A DNA stretch of 64,000 bases from Candidatus Palauibacter rhopaloidicola (GTDB lineage Bacteria > Gemmatimonadota > Gemmatimonadetes > Palauibacterales > Palauibacteraceae): positions 140,674-204,673 of the forward strand of contig JAPPGH010000017.1 of the NCBI GenBank assembly GCA_026914155.1. Reading direction: 5' to 3'. Under the pieces are notes generated by a model. It saw nothing but the letters and a program-made list of their open reading frames with translations. It did not search any database and was not told the DNA's origin. Positions 44,598-53,362 of this stretch are shown piece after piece. The stretch's first letter is position 1, and each line of letters begins with the position of its first letter. Made by a program: the position numbers and the translations under genes.

Positions 44598-46052
44598 TCA
44601 GGAATCCACGCGCCGTGCCTGGGCCCGCCCCAGTGCCATGGAGAGGACGATCCACATCCCGGCCAGCGGCGCCGTGGACATCGCGACCCAGGCCAGCGTC
44701 AGGCCGAGCATCGCGAACAGGCTGTCGATGCCGGCGCCCGCGAGGTCGCCGCCCCGGTACAGGAAGACGTCCACGATCGGCTTCCCCTTGTACTTCTCCG
44801 CGGGCGGCACGACCGAGAACAGCGTCTCGCGCGAGGGCCGCGAGATGGCGTAGCGCGTCGCGCGGTGGACGGCCTGGAAGATCATCATCACCCCGTAGAT
44901 CGGCCACACGGCGAGCACGACGAACCCGAGCACGGTGACGAGCGGCAGGATGGCGAGCGTCCAGCCGACCCCCAGCTTCCGGATCAGGTGGGTCGTGATG
45001 AAGATCTGCGTGAGCAGGGTTCCGAACTGGGCCAGCGAGTCGAAGTCGGCGAAGCTCCCCACGCGCTGGCTGAACGTGTCCGTGGCCCCGAGGATGACGT
45101 TCGCCTGGGTGAAGTAGATGAGGGTGTTCGAGATCGCCATGAACACGACCCAGAGGCCGACGCCGAGCAGGTAGGGCGAGGTGAACACGGCCCGCAGCCC
45201 CTCCAGCGCGTCGCCCCCGATGCGCGTCCCCCCCTCGCCTCGCCGCCGGGGTCCGGTCTCCGCCGCGGCGCCGTCCGCCGCCGGTCCGCCCGCCGAATCC
45301 GCGCCGAGCCGGGAGAGGTCCGACGCCCCGGCTCTGCGGTCGAGGATCAGCATGACGGCGATCGCGAGCGCGAAGCAGCCGGCCCCGACCATCATGAGGC
45401 CGGCGGGCAGGTACGGACTCTCGGTGAGTCCGCTGACGAAGCTCGCGCCGCGCCCCCCGGCCAGCGCCCCCAGCGTGCCCCCGATCCCGATGAAGGGGAA
45501 CATCCTCTTCCCCTGGTCGACGTCGAACACGTCGACCATGAAGGCCCAGAACACGCTGGTCGAGAACAGGTTGATGACGCTCAGCCACACGTAGAAGGTG
45601 TAGCCGACGCCGCGCGCGAGGCCGGTCTCCGCGTCGGTGCCGATGAGGCCGCCGCCCGCCCGCACGTCCTGGACCAGGAGCGTCGCGAAGCCGATCAGGC
45701 AGGCGATCACGAACAGGTACGCGATCGGGATGAAGCGCCGCCGGTTCGTCCGCGCGACGACGCCCCCGAAGACGATGACCGCGAACAGGGAGGCCACCGA
45801 GGTCACGGCGAAGAGCCAGCGCAGGTCGGCCATCCCGCGGGCCACCCCCATCGCCTCGCGCACGGGACGGAGGAAGAAATAGCCGCAGAGGACGAGGAAG
45901 AAGAAGAGCGCGGACAACACCGCGAGGCTGAATTCACCCCGCCGCATGTTGAGGATCCGCCGGGCGGCGCCGACGACAGATTGCAGGAAGCTGGCCACGT
46001 TCGCTCTCACCGTTAGGTTCCGGGATCCTCTGAAGAGAATCCCTTTTTCCAT
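44598..46052 (-). CDS. ATP/ADP-carrier-like major facilitator protein (NTP/NDP exchange family), copy A
   Basis: About 484 residues with 11-12 membrane helices. The pattern LSALFFFLVLCGYFFLRPVR near the N-terminus, then VWLSVINLFSTSVFWAFMVD and SRPSRETLFSVVPPAEKYKG-KPIVDVFLYRGGD, is that of the NTP/NDP exchange (Tlc-like) family as found in free-living bacteria. A central cytoplasmic loop is rich in Gly, Ala and acidic residues. ATG 46052 is chosen, though internal GTG codons near 46010 are possible. True nucleotide exchange has not been shown for such proteins. Head to head with copy B, 50 bp apart. Confidence 0.82.
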   Translation of the reverse strand: MEKGILFRGSRNLTVRANVASFLQSVVGAARRILNMRRGEFSLAVLSALFFFLVLCGYFFLRPVREAMGVARGMADLRWLFAVTSVASLFAVIVFGGVVARTNRRRFIPIAYLFVIACLIGFATLLVQDVRAGGGLIGTDAETGLARGVGYTFYVWLSVINLFSTSVFWAFMVDVFDVDQGKRMFPFIGIGGTLGALAGGRGASFVSGLTESPYLPAGLMMVGAGCFALAIAVMLILDRRAGASDLSRLGADSAGGPAADGAAAETGPRRRGEGGTRIGGDALEGLRAVFTSPYLLGVGLWVVFMAISNTLIYFTQANVILGATDTFSQRVGSFADFDSLAQFGTLLTQIFITTHLIRKLGVGWTLAILPLVTVLGFVVLAVWPIYGVMMIFQAVHRATRYAISRPSRETLFSVVPPAEKYKGKPIVDVFLYRGGDLAGAGIDSLFAMLGLTLAWVAMSTAPLAGMWIVLSMALGRAQARRVDS

Positions 46053-46102
46053 CGACCGGCAAGCAGAGCCACGATGAAGCGCCACACCGGAGCTTCCCCA
46101 GG

Positions 46103-47461
46103 ATGAGCCCGCCCCCGGAGCACGAGCCGCGCACGTTCGCCGCGTGGCTGACGGGCGCCCGCCCGGGAGAGGCCGGGCTCGTGCTCCTGTCGGCCCTCTA
46201 CTTCTTCTTCATCCTGTCGGCGTACTACGTGATCCGGCCCATCCGCGAGGAGATGGCGGTGGCCGGCGGGGTCGAGAACATTCCCTGGCTCTTCACCGGC
46301 ACGCTGACGGCCATGCTCCTCGTGCACCCGATCTTCGCCGCGGTCGTGTCACGGTGGACCCGCCGGCGGTTCGTGACCCTCACGTACCGCTTCTTCATGT
46401 TGAACCTGCTCGTCTACTTCGTGCTGCTGAGGGTCGTGACCGACGGCCCCGCCGCGGTGTGGATCGGCCGGACCTTCTTCGTCTGGATCAGCGTCTTCAA
46501 CCTGTTCGTGGTCTCCGTCTTCTGGTCGTTCATGACGGACATCTTCCGCGAGCGCCAGAGCCGCCGCCTGTTCGGCCTCATCGGCGTCGGCGGCACCGTG
46601 GGGGGGATCGTGGGGTCCGCGATCACGGCCTTTCTGGTCGGGTTCCTGTCGCCCGCGACGCTCCTCCTGTTCTCGGTGCTGCTGCTCGAGGGCGCGGTCG
46701 CCTGCCTCAAGGCGCTGGATTCGCGCTGTGCCGCCTCCCCGGTGGCGGACGGGAGTTCGGCGGACGAGGCTTCGGCCGGCGAGCGTTCGGTGGACGAGGT
46801 GATCGGGGGGTCGGCGCTGGAGGGGATCCGGCGGGTGCTGGCGTCGCCCTACCTGCTCGGGATCGGCGCCTTCATGCTGCTGTTCACGATCGGTTCCACC
46901 TTCCTCTACAACATCCAGGCGGACATCGTCTCGCGCACCTTCGCCACCGGCGCGGAGCGGACCTCGGTCTTCGCGCGCATCGACCTTTCCGTGAACATCC
47001 TCACGCTCTTTACCCAGCTCTTCCTGACGGGCCGCATCCTGAAGTGGCTCGGCGTGCGCCTGGCGCTCGGGATCCTGCCCGTGCTCAGCGTCCTCGGGTT
47101 CCTGGCGCTGGGAGCGGCGCCGGTGTTCGCGGTGTTCGTCGTGTTCCAGGTGCTGCGGAGGGCGGGGAACTTCGCGCTCGCGGTGCCGACGCGGGAGGTG
47201 CTCTACACCGTCCTGCCGCGCCGGGACAAGTACAAGGCGAAGAACTTCAACGACCTGTTCGTCTACCGGGCGGGCGACCAGATCGGAGTGTGGTCCTTCG
47301 CCGGCCTGCGCGCGCTGGGGCTGGGAAGCTCTGCGCTGGCGCTGACCATGGTCCCGCTGGCCGGACTGTGGCTGCTGACCGCGCTGTGGCTGGGAAGGAA
47401 GCAGGCGGTCCTGGCCCGGAGGCCCGCCGCCAGTCAGGCGGAGGTGGCCGCGGCCGGCTAG
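46103..47461 (+). CDS. ATP/ADP-carrier-like major facilitator protein (NTP/NDP exchange family), copy B
   Basis: 452 residues. Same family as copy A: LLSALYFFFILSAYYVIRPI at the start, VWISVFNLFVVSVFWSFMTD, a Ser/Asp-rich loop (ADGSSADEASAGERSVDE), and AVPTREVLYTVLPRRDKYKA-KNFNDLFVYRAGD. It is clearly a divergent paralogue of copy A, read in the opposite direction from the same intergenic region, so both may be expressed together. Substrate unknown. Confidence 0.82.
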   Translation: MSPPPEHEPRTFAAWLTGARPGEAGLVLLSALYFFFILSAYYVIRPIREEMAVAGGVENIPWLFTGTLTAMLLVHPIFAAVVSRWTRRRFVTLTYRFFMLNLLVYFVLLRVVTDGPAAVWIGRTFFVWISVFNLFVVSVFWSFMTDIFRERQSRRLFGLIGVGGTVGGIVGSAITAFLVGFLSPATLLLFSVLLLEGAVACLKALDSRCAASPVADGSSADEASAGERSVDEVIGGSALEGIRRVLASPYLLGIGAFMLLFTIGSTFLYNIQADIVSRTFATGAERTSVFARIDLSVNILTLFTQLFLTGRILKWLGVRLALGILPVLSVLGFLALGAAPVFAVFVVFQVLRRAGNFALAVPTREVLYTVLPRRDKYKAKNFNDLFVYRAGDQIGVWSFAGLRALGLGSSALALTMVPLAGLWLLTALWLGRKQAVLARRPAASQAEVAAAG

Positions 47462-47468
47462 CGGGGGT

Positions 47469-48407
47469 TCAGACGGCGCACAGCTCCACGGCTTCGCGCA
47501 GCGAGCGCAGGGGGTCGCCGCTCCGCGGGATGAACTCGTGGGCCATGAAGCCTTCGAAGCCCGTGTCCGCGATCGCCTGGACGATCGGGGGATAGTTCAG
47601 TTCCTGCGTGTCGTCGATCTCGGCCCGCCCGGGGACGCCGCCGGTGTGGTAGTGGCCGATCCAGGGGCTCGCATCCGTCAGCGTGCGGATGATGTCCCCC
47701 TCCATGATCTGCATGTGATAGATGTCGTAGAGGATCTTCACGCGCGGCGAGTCGACGGCCCGGATGATCTCGAGCGCGTAGTCCATGCGGTCGCCGATGT
47801 AGTCGACGTGTCCGCCGGACTTCGAGTTGAGGACCTCGACGAGAATCGTGACGTCCTCGGACTCGGCGATGGGGGCGCACGCCTCGAGGCAGCGGATGGA
47901 GTTCTCGATCCCGACGCCGTTCTCCATGCCGCGGCGGTTGCCGAAGAAGCAGATCACGTTGGGGACCGAGACGCGCGCGGCATGCGGGATGTGGCGCTCG
48001 AAGGCTTCGATGATGCCGGCGTGGTTCTTCGTCTCGTTGAGGCCGTCCTCGATCGTCCCGGCCGCCACGTCGCCGCAAGAGACCGTGAGGCCGTGGTCGT
48101 GCGCGACCGGCCACTCTTCGACCGTGAGCAGGTCCATCGCGGTGAGATCCATGTCGGCCACGCCCCGGCAGAAGGGGACGAGGGGAATGTCCTCGAAGCA
48201 CCAGCGCGCCACGGACTGCGTGATGGCGTTGGCGGACCGGCGGGTGCCGGGCGCACCGTGACCCGACGCTCGCGACCCGCCGGCGAGCGCCGATGCGGGG
48301 TTCGCCGCGCCGCCCACGAGCAGGCCGAGCGAGGCGGCGCCGGTCGCCCGCAGGGCGTCGCGGCGGCTGACCGGCTTCCGATCGCGGGGCGCGGCCGGAT
48401 CAGCCAT
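47469..48407 (-). CDS. Tat-exported sugar isomerase / hydroxypyruvate-isomerase-like TIM barrel
   Basis: 312 residues. A twin-arginine signal (SRRDALRATGAASLGLLVGG) precedes a xylose-isomerase-like barrel. The domain resembles hydroxypyruvate isomerase: RWCFEDIPLVPFCRGVADMD, NVICFFGNRRGMENGVGIEN, LVEVLNSKSGGHVDYIGDRM, ILYDIYHMQIMEGDIIRTLT, IGHYHTGGVPGRAEI, AHEFIPRSG. Metal-binding Glu, Asp and His positions appear kept. Start ATG 48407. It overlaps the next upstream gene by 8 bp. An export signal is uncommon for hydroxypyruvate isomerase, so the true substrate may be a different keto-sugar. Confidence 0.83.
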   Translation of the reverse strand: MADPAAPRDRKPVSRRDALRATGAASLGLLVGGAANPASALAGGSRASGHGAPGTRRSANAITQSVARWCFEDIPLVPFCRGVADMDLTAMDLLTVEEWPVAHDHGLTVSCGDVAAGTIEDGLNETKNHAGIIEAFERHIPHAARVSVPNVICFFGNRRGMENGVGIENSIRCLEACAPIAESEDVTILVEVLNSKSGGHVDYIGDRMDYALEIIRAVDSPRVKILYDIYHMQIMEGDIIRTLTDASPWIGHYHTGGVPGRAEIDDTQELNYPPIVQAIADTGFEGFMAHEFIPRSGDPLRSLREAVELCAV

Positions 48408-49272
48408 CGAGCGCGTCGAGGTGCTCGTAGCTCGCGCGCACCGACCCCATCGGATCGCCCGGCTGGTCGTGCTCGACGAAGTAGTGGATGAGCCCCGCCT
48501 CGCCCGCGCGCTCGAAGATTGCCGCGAAGTCGATGACGCCCGCGCCCACGTCCGCCATCTCGCCATCCTCCGTACGGTCCTTCACGTGGCAGAGTTCGAA
48601 GCGGCCGGGATACCGGCTGAAGTAGTCGAACGGATCGGCGCCGGCGTGCACGAGCCAGTAGAAGTCGACCTCGTAGGTGACGAGTTCGGGGTCCGTGTTC
48701 TCGATCATGACGTCGAAGAGACGAACGCCGTCCACCTCTTCGAGTTCGAAGTCGTGGTTGTGATACGCGAAGCCGAGTCCGGCCTCGCGGCAGCGCGCCC
48801 CGAGCCCGTTGAACTCGTCCGCGAGCCGCCGGTATCCGTCCACGAGGGCCGATCCCGTGGCGCCGTCGTTGCCCGGCCGCTCGGGACCCCCGAGGTAGGG
48901 GACGATGAGGTATCGGTGTCCGATCTCGGCCGCGGCTGCGGCGGCTTCGTCGAGGCTCGATCGGAGTTCCTCGAGCGACAGGTGAGCGGCGGGGGCGGTG
49001 AGGCCTTCCGCTTCCAGCGCGGTCCGGATCTCGGCCGGCGAGCGGCCGAAGTAGCCGGCGAACTCCACCTCGCCGTAGCCGATGCGGGCGACGGACGCCA
49101 GCGTCCGCTCGACATCGCGCGCCATCAGCGAGCGCACCGTGTAGAGTTGGAGCCCCCACGCCTCGGGAAGCGTCCGGGCCAGGGTCCGGGCCGCGGCGGG
49201 CGCCGCGCGTCCGGCGCCGGCGAGGAGGAGTCCGGCGCCGAGCGAGTTCTGCACGAATCTTCGTCTGTCCAT
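48400..49272 (-). CDS. Tat-exported sugar phosphate isomerase/epimerase-like protein
   Basis: 290 residues. Twin-arginine signal at the start (MDRRRFVQNSLGAGLLLAGA). Xylose-isomerase-like barrel with WGLQLYTVRSLMARDVERTL, GYGEVEFAGYFGRSPAEIRT, GLGFAYHNHDFELEEVDG, TYEVDFYWLVHAGADPFDYF and HYFVEHDQPGDPMGSVRASY, the last carrying a probable metal-binding Glu and His. This subfamily is common beside GMC dehydrogenases and keto-glycoside enzymes. Divergent from the gluconate-dehydrogenase subunit gene. Confidence 0.86.
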   Translation of the reverse strand: MDRRRFVQNSLGAGLLLAGAGRAAPAAARTLARTLPEAWGLQLYTVRSLMARDVERTLASVARIGYGEVEFAGYFGRSPAEIRTALEAEGLTAPAAHLSLEELRSSLDEAAAAAAEIGHRYLIVPYLGGPERPGNDGATGSALVDGYRRLADEFNGLGARCREAGLGFAYHNHDFELEEVDGVRLFDVMIENTDPELVTYEVDFYWLVHAGADPFDYFSRYPGRFELCHVKDRTEDGEMADVGAGVIDFAAIFERAGEAGLIHYFVEHDQPGDPMGSVRASYEHLDALDG

Positions 49273-49405
49273 GCGCGCAATATGTCGCGCGCCCCGGCCG
49301 GCGTCGAACCGCGGGGCTTTTGCCGCGGGCCGCCGGGCCTATGTTGCGGTGCGCGGCGGCGCCTCCGCCGTCCGCGCGCGTCGATGCCGGCCGGGAGGAC
49401 CGACT

Positions 49406-50047
49406 GTGAGACGGCGCAGGGCTCTCGAGATCATCGGTGTGGCGGCGGGAGCGCCGCTGCTGGCGCCGGGAAGCGCGGTGGCGGAGGCCCTGGCGCTCGG
49501 GCAGCGCATCCGGTCGGTGGCCGGCCCCGTCGGCGGCGCGCCGCCCGCGACGCTCACGCCCGCGCAGGCCCGGACGGTGACGGCGCTCGCCGAGGTCATC
49601 ATCCCCCCGACCGACACGCCCGGCGCGAGCGAGGCGGGCGTTACCGCATTCGTCGATGCCCTCCTGACCGGTTGGCTGGACGCGCCGGACCGCGACCGTT
49701 TCCTGGCCGGCCTGGACGAGGTGGACCCCATCGCCCGGGCGGCCCACGGCGCCGACTTCGCCGACTGCACCCCGGCTCAGCAGACCGACCTCGTGGCGCG
49801 GCTGGACGGGGACCTCGACCGCCGCCGCCGCGATCCCGGGATCGACGAGACGCAGACCTTCTTCTACGACATGAAGCGCTTCACGCTCGCCGGCTACTTC
49901 ACCTCGCGCCCCGGCCTGCGCTCGCTGGGATACCGGATCATCCCCGGCGCCTTCGAGGGGTGCGTCATCCTCGACCAGTACGGCACCGGCGAGGGCCGCC
50001 CCGGCGGCCAGCGCAGCCAGCAGAGCTGCTCCGGAGAACAGCAGTGA
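49406..50047 (+). CDS. Gluconate 2-dehydrogenase subunit 3 family protein
   Basis: 213 residues from GTG 49406 (GGGAGG seven nucleotides upstream; the open frame extends to 49271 without support). Twin-arginine-like signal VRRRRALEIIGVAAGAPLLA. The domain TVTALAEVIIPPTDTPGASE, AGVTAFVDALLTGWLDAPDR, FFYDMKRFTLAGYFTSRPGL matches the gluconate 2-dehydrogenase subunit 3 (DUF4885-like) small subunit. It overlaps the GMC gene by 4 bp (GTGA). Such small subunits carry the partner GMC flavoprotein through the Tat system. Confidence 0.88.
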   Translation: MRRRRALEIIGVAAGAPLLAPGSAVAEALALGQRIRSVAGPVGGAPPATLTPAQARTVTALAEVIIPPTDTPGASEAGVTAFVDALLTGWLDAPDRDRFLAGLDEVDPIARAAHGADFADCTPAQQTDLVARLDGDLDRRRRDPGIDETQTFFYDMKRFTLAGYFTSRPGLRSLGYRIIPGAFEGCVILDQYGTGEGRPGGQRSQQSCSGEQQ

Positions 50048-51759
50048 GTGGCCGGGCCGTCCCGGCGGCTGCCCGCCGGCAGGAGGTGTGGGACGCGATC
50101 GTCGTCGGCTCGGGGATCACCGGCGGCTGGGCCGCTAAGGAACTCACCGAACTCGGCCTCCGCACGCTCGTGCTCGAGGCGGGGCCCATGATCGTCCCCG
50201 AGCGTGACTACACCGAGCATGTGCCCCCGTACCGCATGCCTTACCGCGGCTGGAACGACCGCAAGGCGCTTGCCGCCGAGCAGCCCGTGCAGCGCGAGTG
50301 CTATGCCTGCGACGAGATGGGCCGGCAGTTCTTCGTCAACGACATCGAGAACCCCTACACGACCCCCGACGAGAAGCCCTTCCTGTGGATCCGCGGCCGC
50401 CAGGTCGGCGGGCGCTCGATCATGTGGGCGCGGCAGTCCTACCGTCTCAGCGATCTCGACTTCGAGGCCAACGCGCGCGACGGGATCGGGGTCGACTGGC
50501 CGATCCGCTACGCGGACCTGGCGCCGTGGTACAGCCACGTCGAAGCCTTCGCCGGCATCAGCGGCCGCCCCGAGGGTCTGCCCCAGCTGCCGGACGGCGT
50601 CTTCCTGCCGCCGATGCAGATGACGTGCGTCGAGAACGCGGTGAAGGAGGCGATCGCGCGCGACTTCGGCGACACCCGGATGATGACGATCGGGCGCACG
50701 GCCGTTCTCACCCGCGACCACAAGGGGCGGAGCGCCTGCCACTACTGCGGTCCCTGCCACCGCGGCTGCAGCACGAAGAGCTACTTCAGTTCGCTGAGCG
50801 CCACCCTCCCCGCCGCCGAAGCCACCGGGCGCATGACGCTGCGGCCCGACAGCGTCGTACACAGCGTCATCTGGGACGCTGCCCGCGGGCGCGTCTCGGG
50901 CGTGCGCGTCATCGACCGGCAGACGGGAGAGGACCTGGAGTTCCACGGGGAGATCGTCATGCTCGGCGCCTCTGCGCTGGAGTCGACCCGCATCCTCCTC
51001 CACTCGACGTCCGCCGACTTCCCGGATGGACTCGCGAACTCCAGCGGGGTCCTCGGCCGCTATCTCATGGACCACACGATGAGCACCGGAGCGAAGGCGA
51101 AGTTCCCCGGCTGGGAGAACCACGGCTACACCGGCGAGCGTCCGAACGGGATCTACATCCCCCGCTTCCGGAACGTGACGGAACCGTCGCCCGACTTCAT
51201 CCGGGGCTACGGCTACCAGGGCTGGTCCACCCGGCAGGGCTGGAGCCGCGGCCTCGACATGCCGGGCTTCGGGGCCGACTACAAGCGCCGGCTCACCGAA
51301 CCCGGCGTGTGGGAGTTCGAACTCGGCGCCTTCGGCGAGTGCCTGCCGCGCGAGGAGAACTACATCGAGCTCGATCCGGAACGGGTCGATGCGTGGGGGA
51401 TCCCGGCGCTCCGCATCCACTGCGAATGGAGCGACAACGAGCGCCGGATGATGCGCGACAGCGCCGACCGCGCCGCGGAAATGCTGGAAGCCGGCGGCGG
51501 AACGGACGTCGAGTTGCTGACCGACATCACGGCGCCGGGACTCACGATCCACGAGATGGGGACGGCGCGGATGGGACGGGATCCGGCGACCTCCGTCCTC
51601 AACGGCTACAACCAGGCCTGGGACGCGCCGAACCTGTTCGTGATCGACGGCGCCGCCATGCCGTCATCCGCTTGCCAGAACCCGTCCCTCACCTACATGG
51701 CCCTCACCGCCCGCGCCTGCCACTACGCGCTCTGGGCGAAGAACCGCGGCGAACTCTAG
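50044..51759 (+). CDS. GMC-family flavoprotein dehydrogenase (glucoside-3-dehydrogenase / gluconate dehydrogenase large-subunit type)
   Basis: 571 residues from GTG 50044, coupled to the small subunit. FAD-binding Rossmann motif AIVVGSGITGGWAAKELTEL, a second contact GGRSIMWARQSYRLSD, a Cys-rich stretch CHYCGPCHRGCSTKSYF at about 235-250, and the C-terminal GMC domain IHEMGTARMG, NLFVIDGAAMPSSACQNPSL, with the His/Asn active pair region. It has no signal of its own, as expected if exported with the Tat-bearing subunit. Likely oxidises a sugar or glycoside outside the cytoplasm and passes electrons onward. Confidence 0.9.
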   Translation: MSGRAVPAAARRQEVWDAIVVGSGITGGWAAKELTELGLRTLVLEAGPMIVPERDYTEHVPPYRMPYRGWNDRKALAAEQPVQRECYACDEMGRQFFVNDIENPYTTPDEKPFLWIRGRQVGGRSIMWARQSYRLSDLDFEANARDGIGVDWPIRYADLAPWYSHVEAFAGISGRPEGLPQLPDGVFLPPMQMTCVENAVKEAIARDFGDTRMMTIGRTAVLTRDHKGRSACHYCGPCHRGCSTKSYFSSLSATLPAAEATGRMTLRPDSVVHSVIWDAARGRVSGVRVIDRQTGEDLEFHGEIVMLGASALESTRILLHSTSADFPDGLANSSGVLGRYLMDHTMSTGAKAKFPGWENHGYTGERPNGIYIPRFRNVTEPSPDFIRGYGYQGWSTRQGWSRGLDMPGFGADYKRRLTEPGVWEFELGAFGECLPREENYIELDPERVDAWGIPALRIHCEWSDNERRMMRDSADRAAEMLEAGGGTDVELLTDITAPGLTIHEMGTARMGRDPATSVLNGYNQAWDAPNLFVIDGAAMPSSACQNPSLTYMALTARACHYALWAKNRGEL

Positions 51760-51771
51760 CAGCCGACGGGA

Positions 51772-53094
51772 CTAGGTCGACCGGGCGAGGGCATCGGCGA
51801 TCTGCTCCATCTCCGCCATCGTGTTGTACATGTGGGGGCAGAGGCGGATGCCCGGGAACACGCCCCGGCGGAGCGCTCCCGCGACGCCGTGTTCCTCGTA
51901 GATCCGGTTGTAGATCTCCGTGTGGTCGTCGACCCCCAGTTCGGCGATGACCACGCCCCCGCCGAGGCCGGGTACATCGGACGTGTGGAACTTCACCTCG
52001 GGGATGCGCCCGCGGATCGCCGCCTTGAGCCCGGTCGCGAGGGCGCGCATGCGGGCCTCGATCGCCGCCGCCCCGATCGCCTCGTGGAACTCCACCGTCG
52101 TCCCCACGCCCGCCACCGCCGCGTCGTCCCGCTGACCGTACGTGCCGAACTTGTCGGCCCCGCCTCCCGCGACCGCGCCCTCCCAGCCCACGCCGACGTC
52201 GCTCGGCCACAACTCCGCGACCCGCTCGGCCCGGACATAGAGGACCCCGGCTTCCTTGGGTCCGCAAAACCACTTGTGGGCGCTCCCCGTATACGAGTCG
52301 CAGCCCATGGCGTGCAGGTCGACTTCCACCGCGCCGAAGCTCTGCGCCCCGTCCATGTGCACGTAGATGCCGCGGTCGCGCGCGATGTCGCACAGGCGCC
52401 GCGCCGGCAGCTCGACCCCCGAGATGTTCGAGATCTGCGTGACCGCGAGCACCCGCGTCCGGTCGGTGAAGGCGCTCACGAAGGCGTCGAGCAGTTCGTC
52501 CTCCGTTTCGGGCACCGGCGGCGTCGCGACGCGGATCACCTTGTAGCCCCAGCGGTCGGCCCGGACGTCCCACGCCACGTTGTTCGTGGGATGGTTCTGG
52601 TCCCACAGCACGACCTCGTCTCCCGCGCCCAGCGTGAGCCCGTTGATGACGGTGTTGTTGCTCTCGGAGGTGTTGCGGGTGACCACGATCTCCTCGGGCG
52701 AGGCGCCGAGCAGCCGCGCGAGCGCCTCCACGGACTTCTCGGCGAGCGCGTTGAACTTGGCCCGGTTGTGGAACGAGGCGTCCCGGTCGATGTCACGCGT
52801 GTACCCGAACACCGCCTCCTGCACCGGCCAGGGCGAGGGGCACAGATTCGCCGCGTTCACCAGAATGAGGCCGGGACGAAGCGGGAACTGGGACTTCACC
52901 ATCTCCCAGAAGGACTCGTCCTCCGTCCCCATGAAGTCCCGCCGCGCCGACAGTTCCTCCAGGTTGAGGCCGGGCCTCGAGGGCGCCCGGGTCCAAGCCG
53001 GAGTCGCCGCGAGGGCGGCTCCCGCCGCGGCGTGCTTCAGGAAACGGCGGCGGTCGGGCTGGCGGGTCGCGTCGGTGGGCGAGCGGGTCGTCAC
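51772..53094 (-). CDS. Tat-exported class V aminotransferase (isopenicillin-N-epimerase-like)
   Basis: 440 residues from GTG 53094, which has GGGAGG five nucleotides upstream; longer starts lack support. Tat signal RRRFLKHAAAGAALAATPAW. Then a class V PLP fold: FPLRPGLILVNAANLCPSPW, VVTRNTSESNNTVINGLTLG, VVLWDQNHPTNNVAWD, VTQISNISGVELPARRLCDI, YVHMDGAQSFGAVEVDLHAM and the PLP lysine in YTGSAHKWFCGPKEAGVLY. Similar exported members are annotated as isopenicillin N epimerase-like or cysteine desulfurase-like, but the substrate is unknown. Confidence 0.88.
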   Translation of the reverse strand: MTTRSPTDATRQPDRRRFLKHAAAGAALAATPAWTRAPSRPGLNLEELSARRDFMGTEDESFWEMVKSQFPLRPGLILVNAANLCPSPWPVQEAVFGYTRDIDRDASFHNRAKFNALAEKSVEALARLLGASPEEIVVTRNTSESNNTVINGLTLGAGDEVVLWDQNHPTNNVAWDVRADRWGYKVIRVATPPVPETEDELLDAFVSAFTDRTRVLAVTQISNISGVELPARRLCDIARDRGIYVHMDGAQSFGAVEVDLHAMGCDSYTGSAHKWFCGPKEAGVLYVRAERVAELWPSDVGVGWEGAVAGGGADKFGTYGQRDDAAVAGVGTTVEFHEAIGAAAIEARMRALATGLKAAIRGRIPEVKFHTSDVPGLGGGVVIAELGVDDHTEIYNRIYEEHGVAGALRRGVFPGIRLCPHMYNTMAEMEQIADALARST

Positions 53095-53362
53095 GGAAAC
53101 CTCCCGTGTTATGGGTCGCCGCATCCCGGAGCGGCAGCCGCAGTCGTTCTGGCGGCCCGCGGCGGGAGTCCTGCCACGTTCGAGCGCTGACGCGGAGTCT
53201 TTGCCACGGGCTGCGCACAACATAAGACGCGGAACTTCGGGCGGCATGGGGGTCGCGCCGTGGGTCGCGCCGTGCGGTGCGCGGCGGGGCGCGGTCTATG
53301 CACGCGGCGAGGCGCGTCCCATGTTCCGAAAGGCCCCGCGCCCACCACACCAGGAGGTACCC
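53095..53362. other. Intergenic region between divergent aminotransferase and S9 peptidase genes
   Basis: 268 bp that must hold both promoters. I see no clear -35/-10 pair, operator palindrome or RNA structure. The open frames crossing it have codon patterns of GC-driven chance frames. Confidence 0.5.

Noticed and set aside
48421..50043. N-terminal 541-residue extension of the GMC dehydrogenase frame
   Set aside because: It runs antisense through the isomerase gene and through the subunit 3 gene; the flavin-binding start and GTGA overlap fix the start at 50044.
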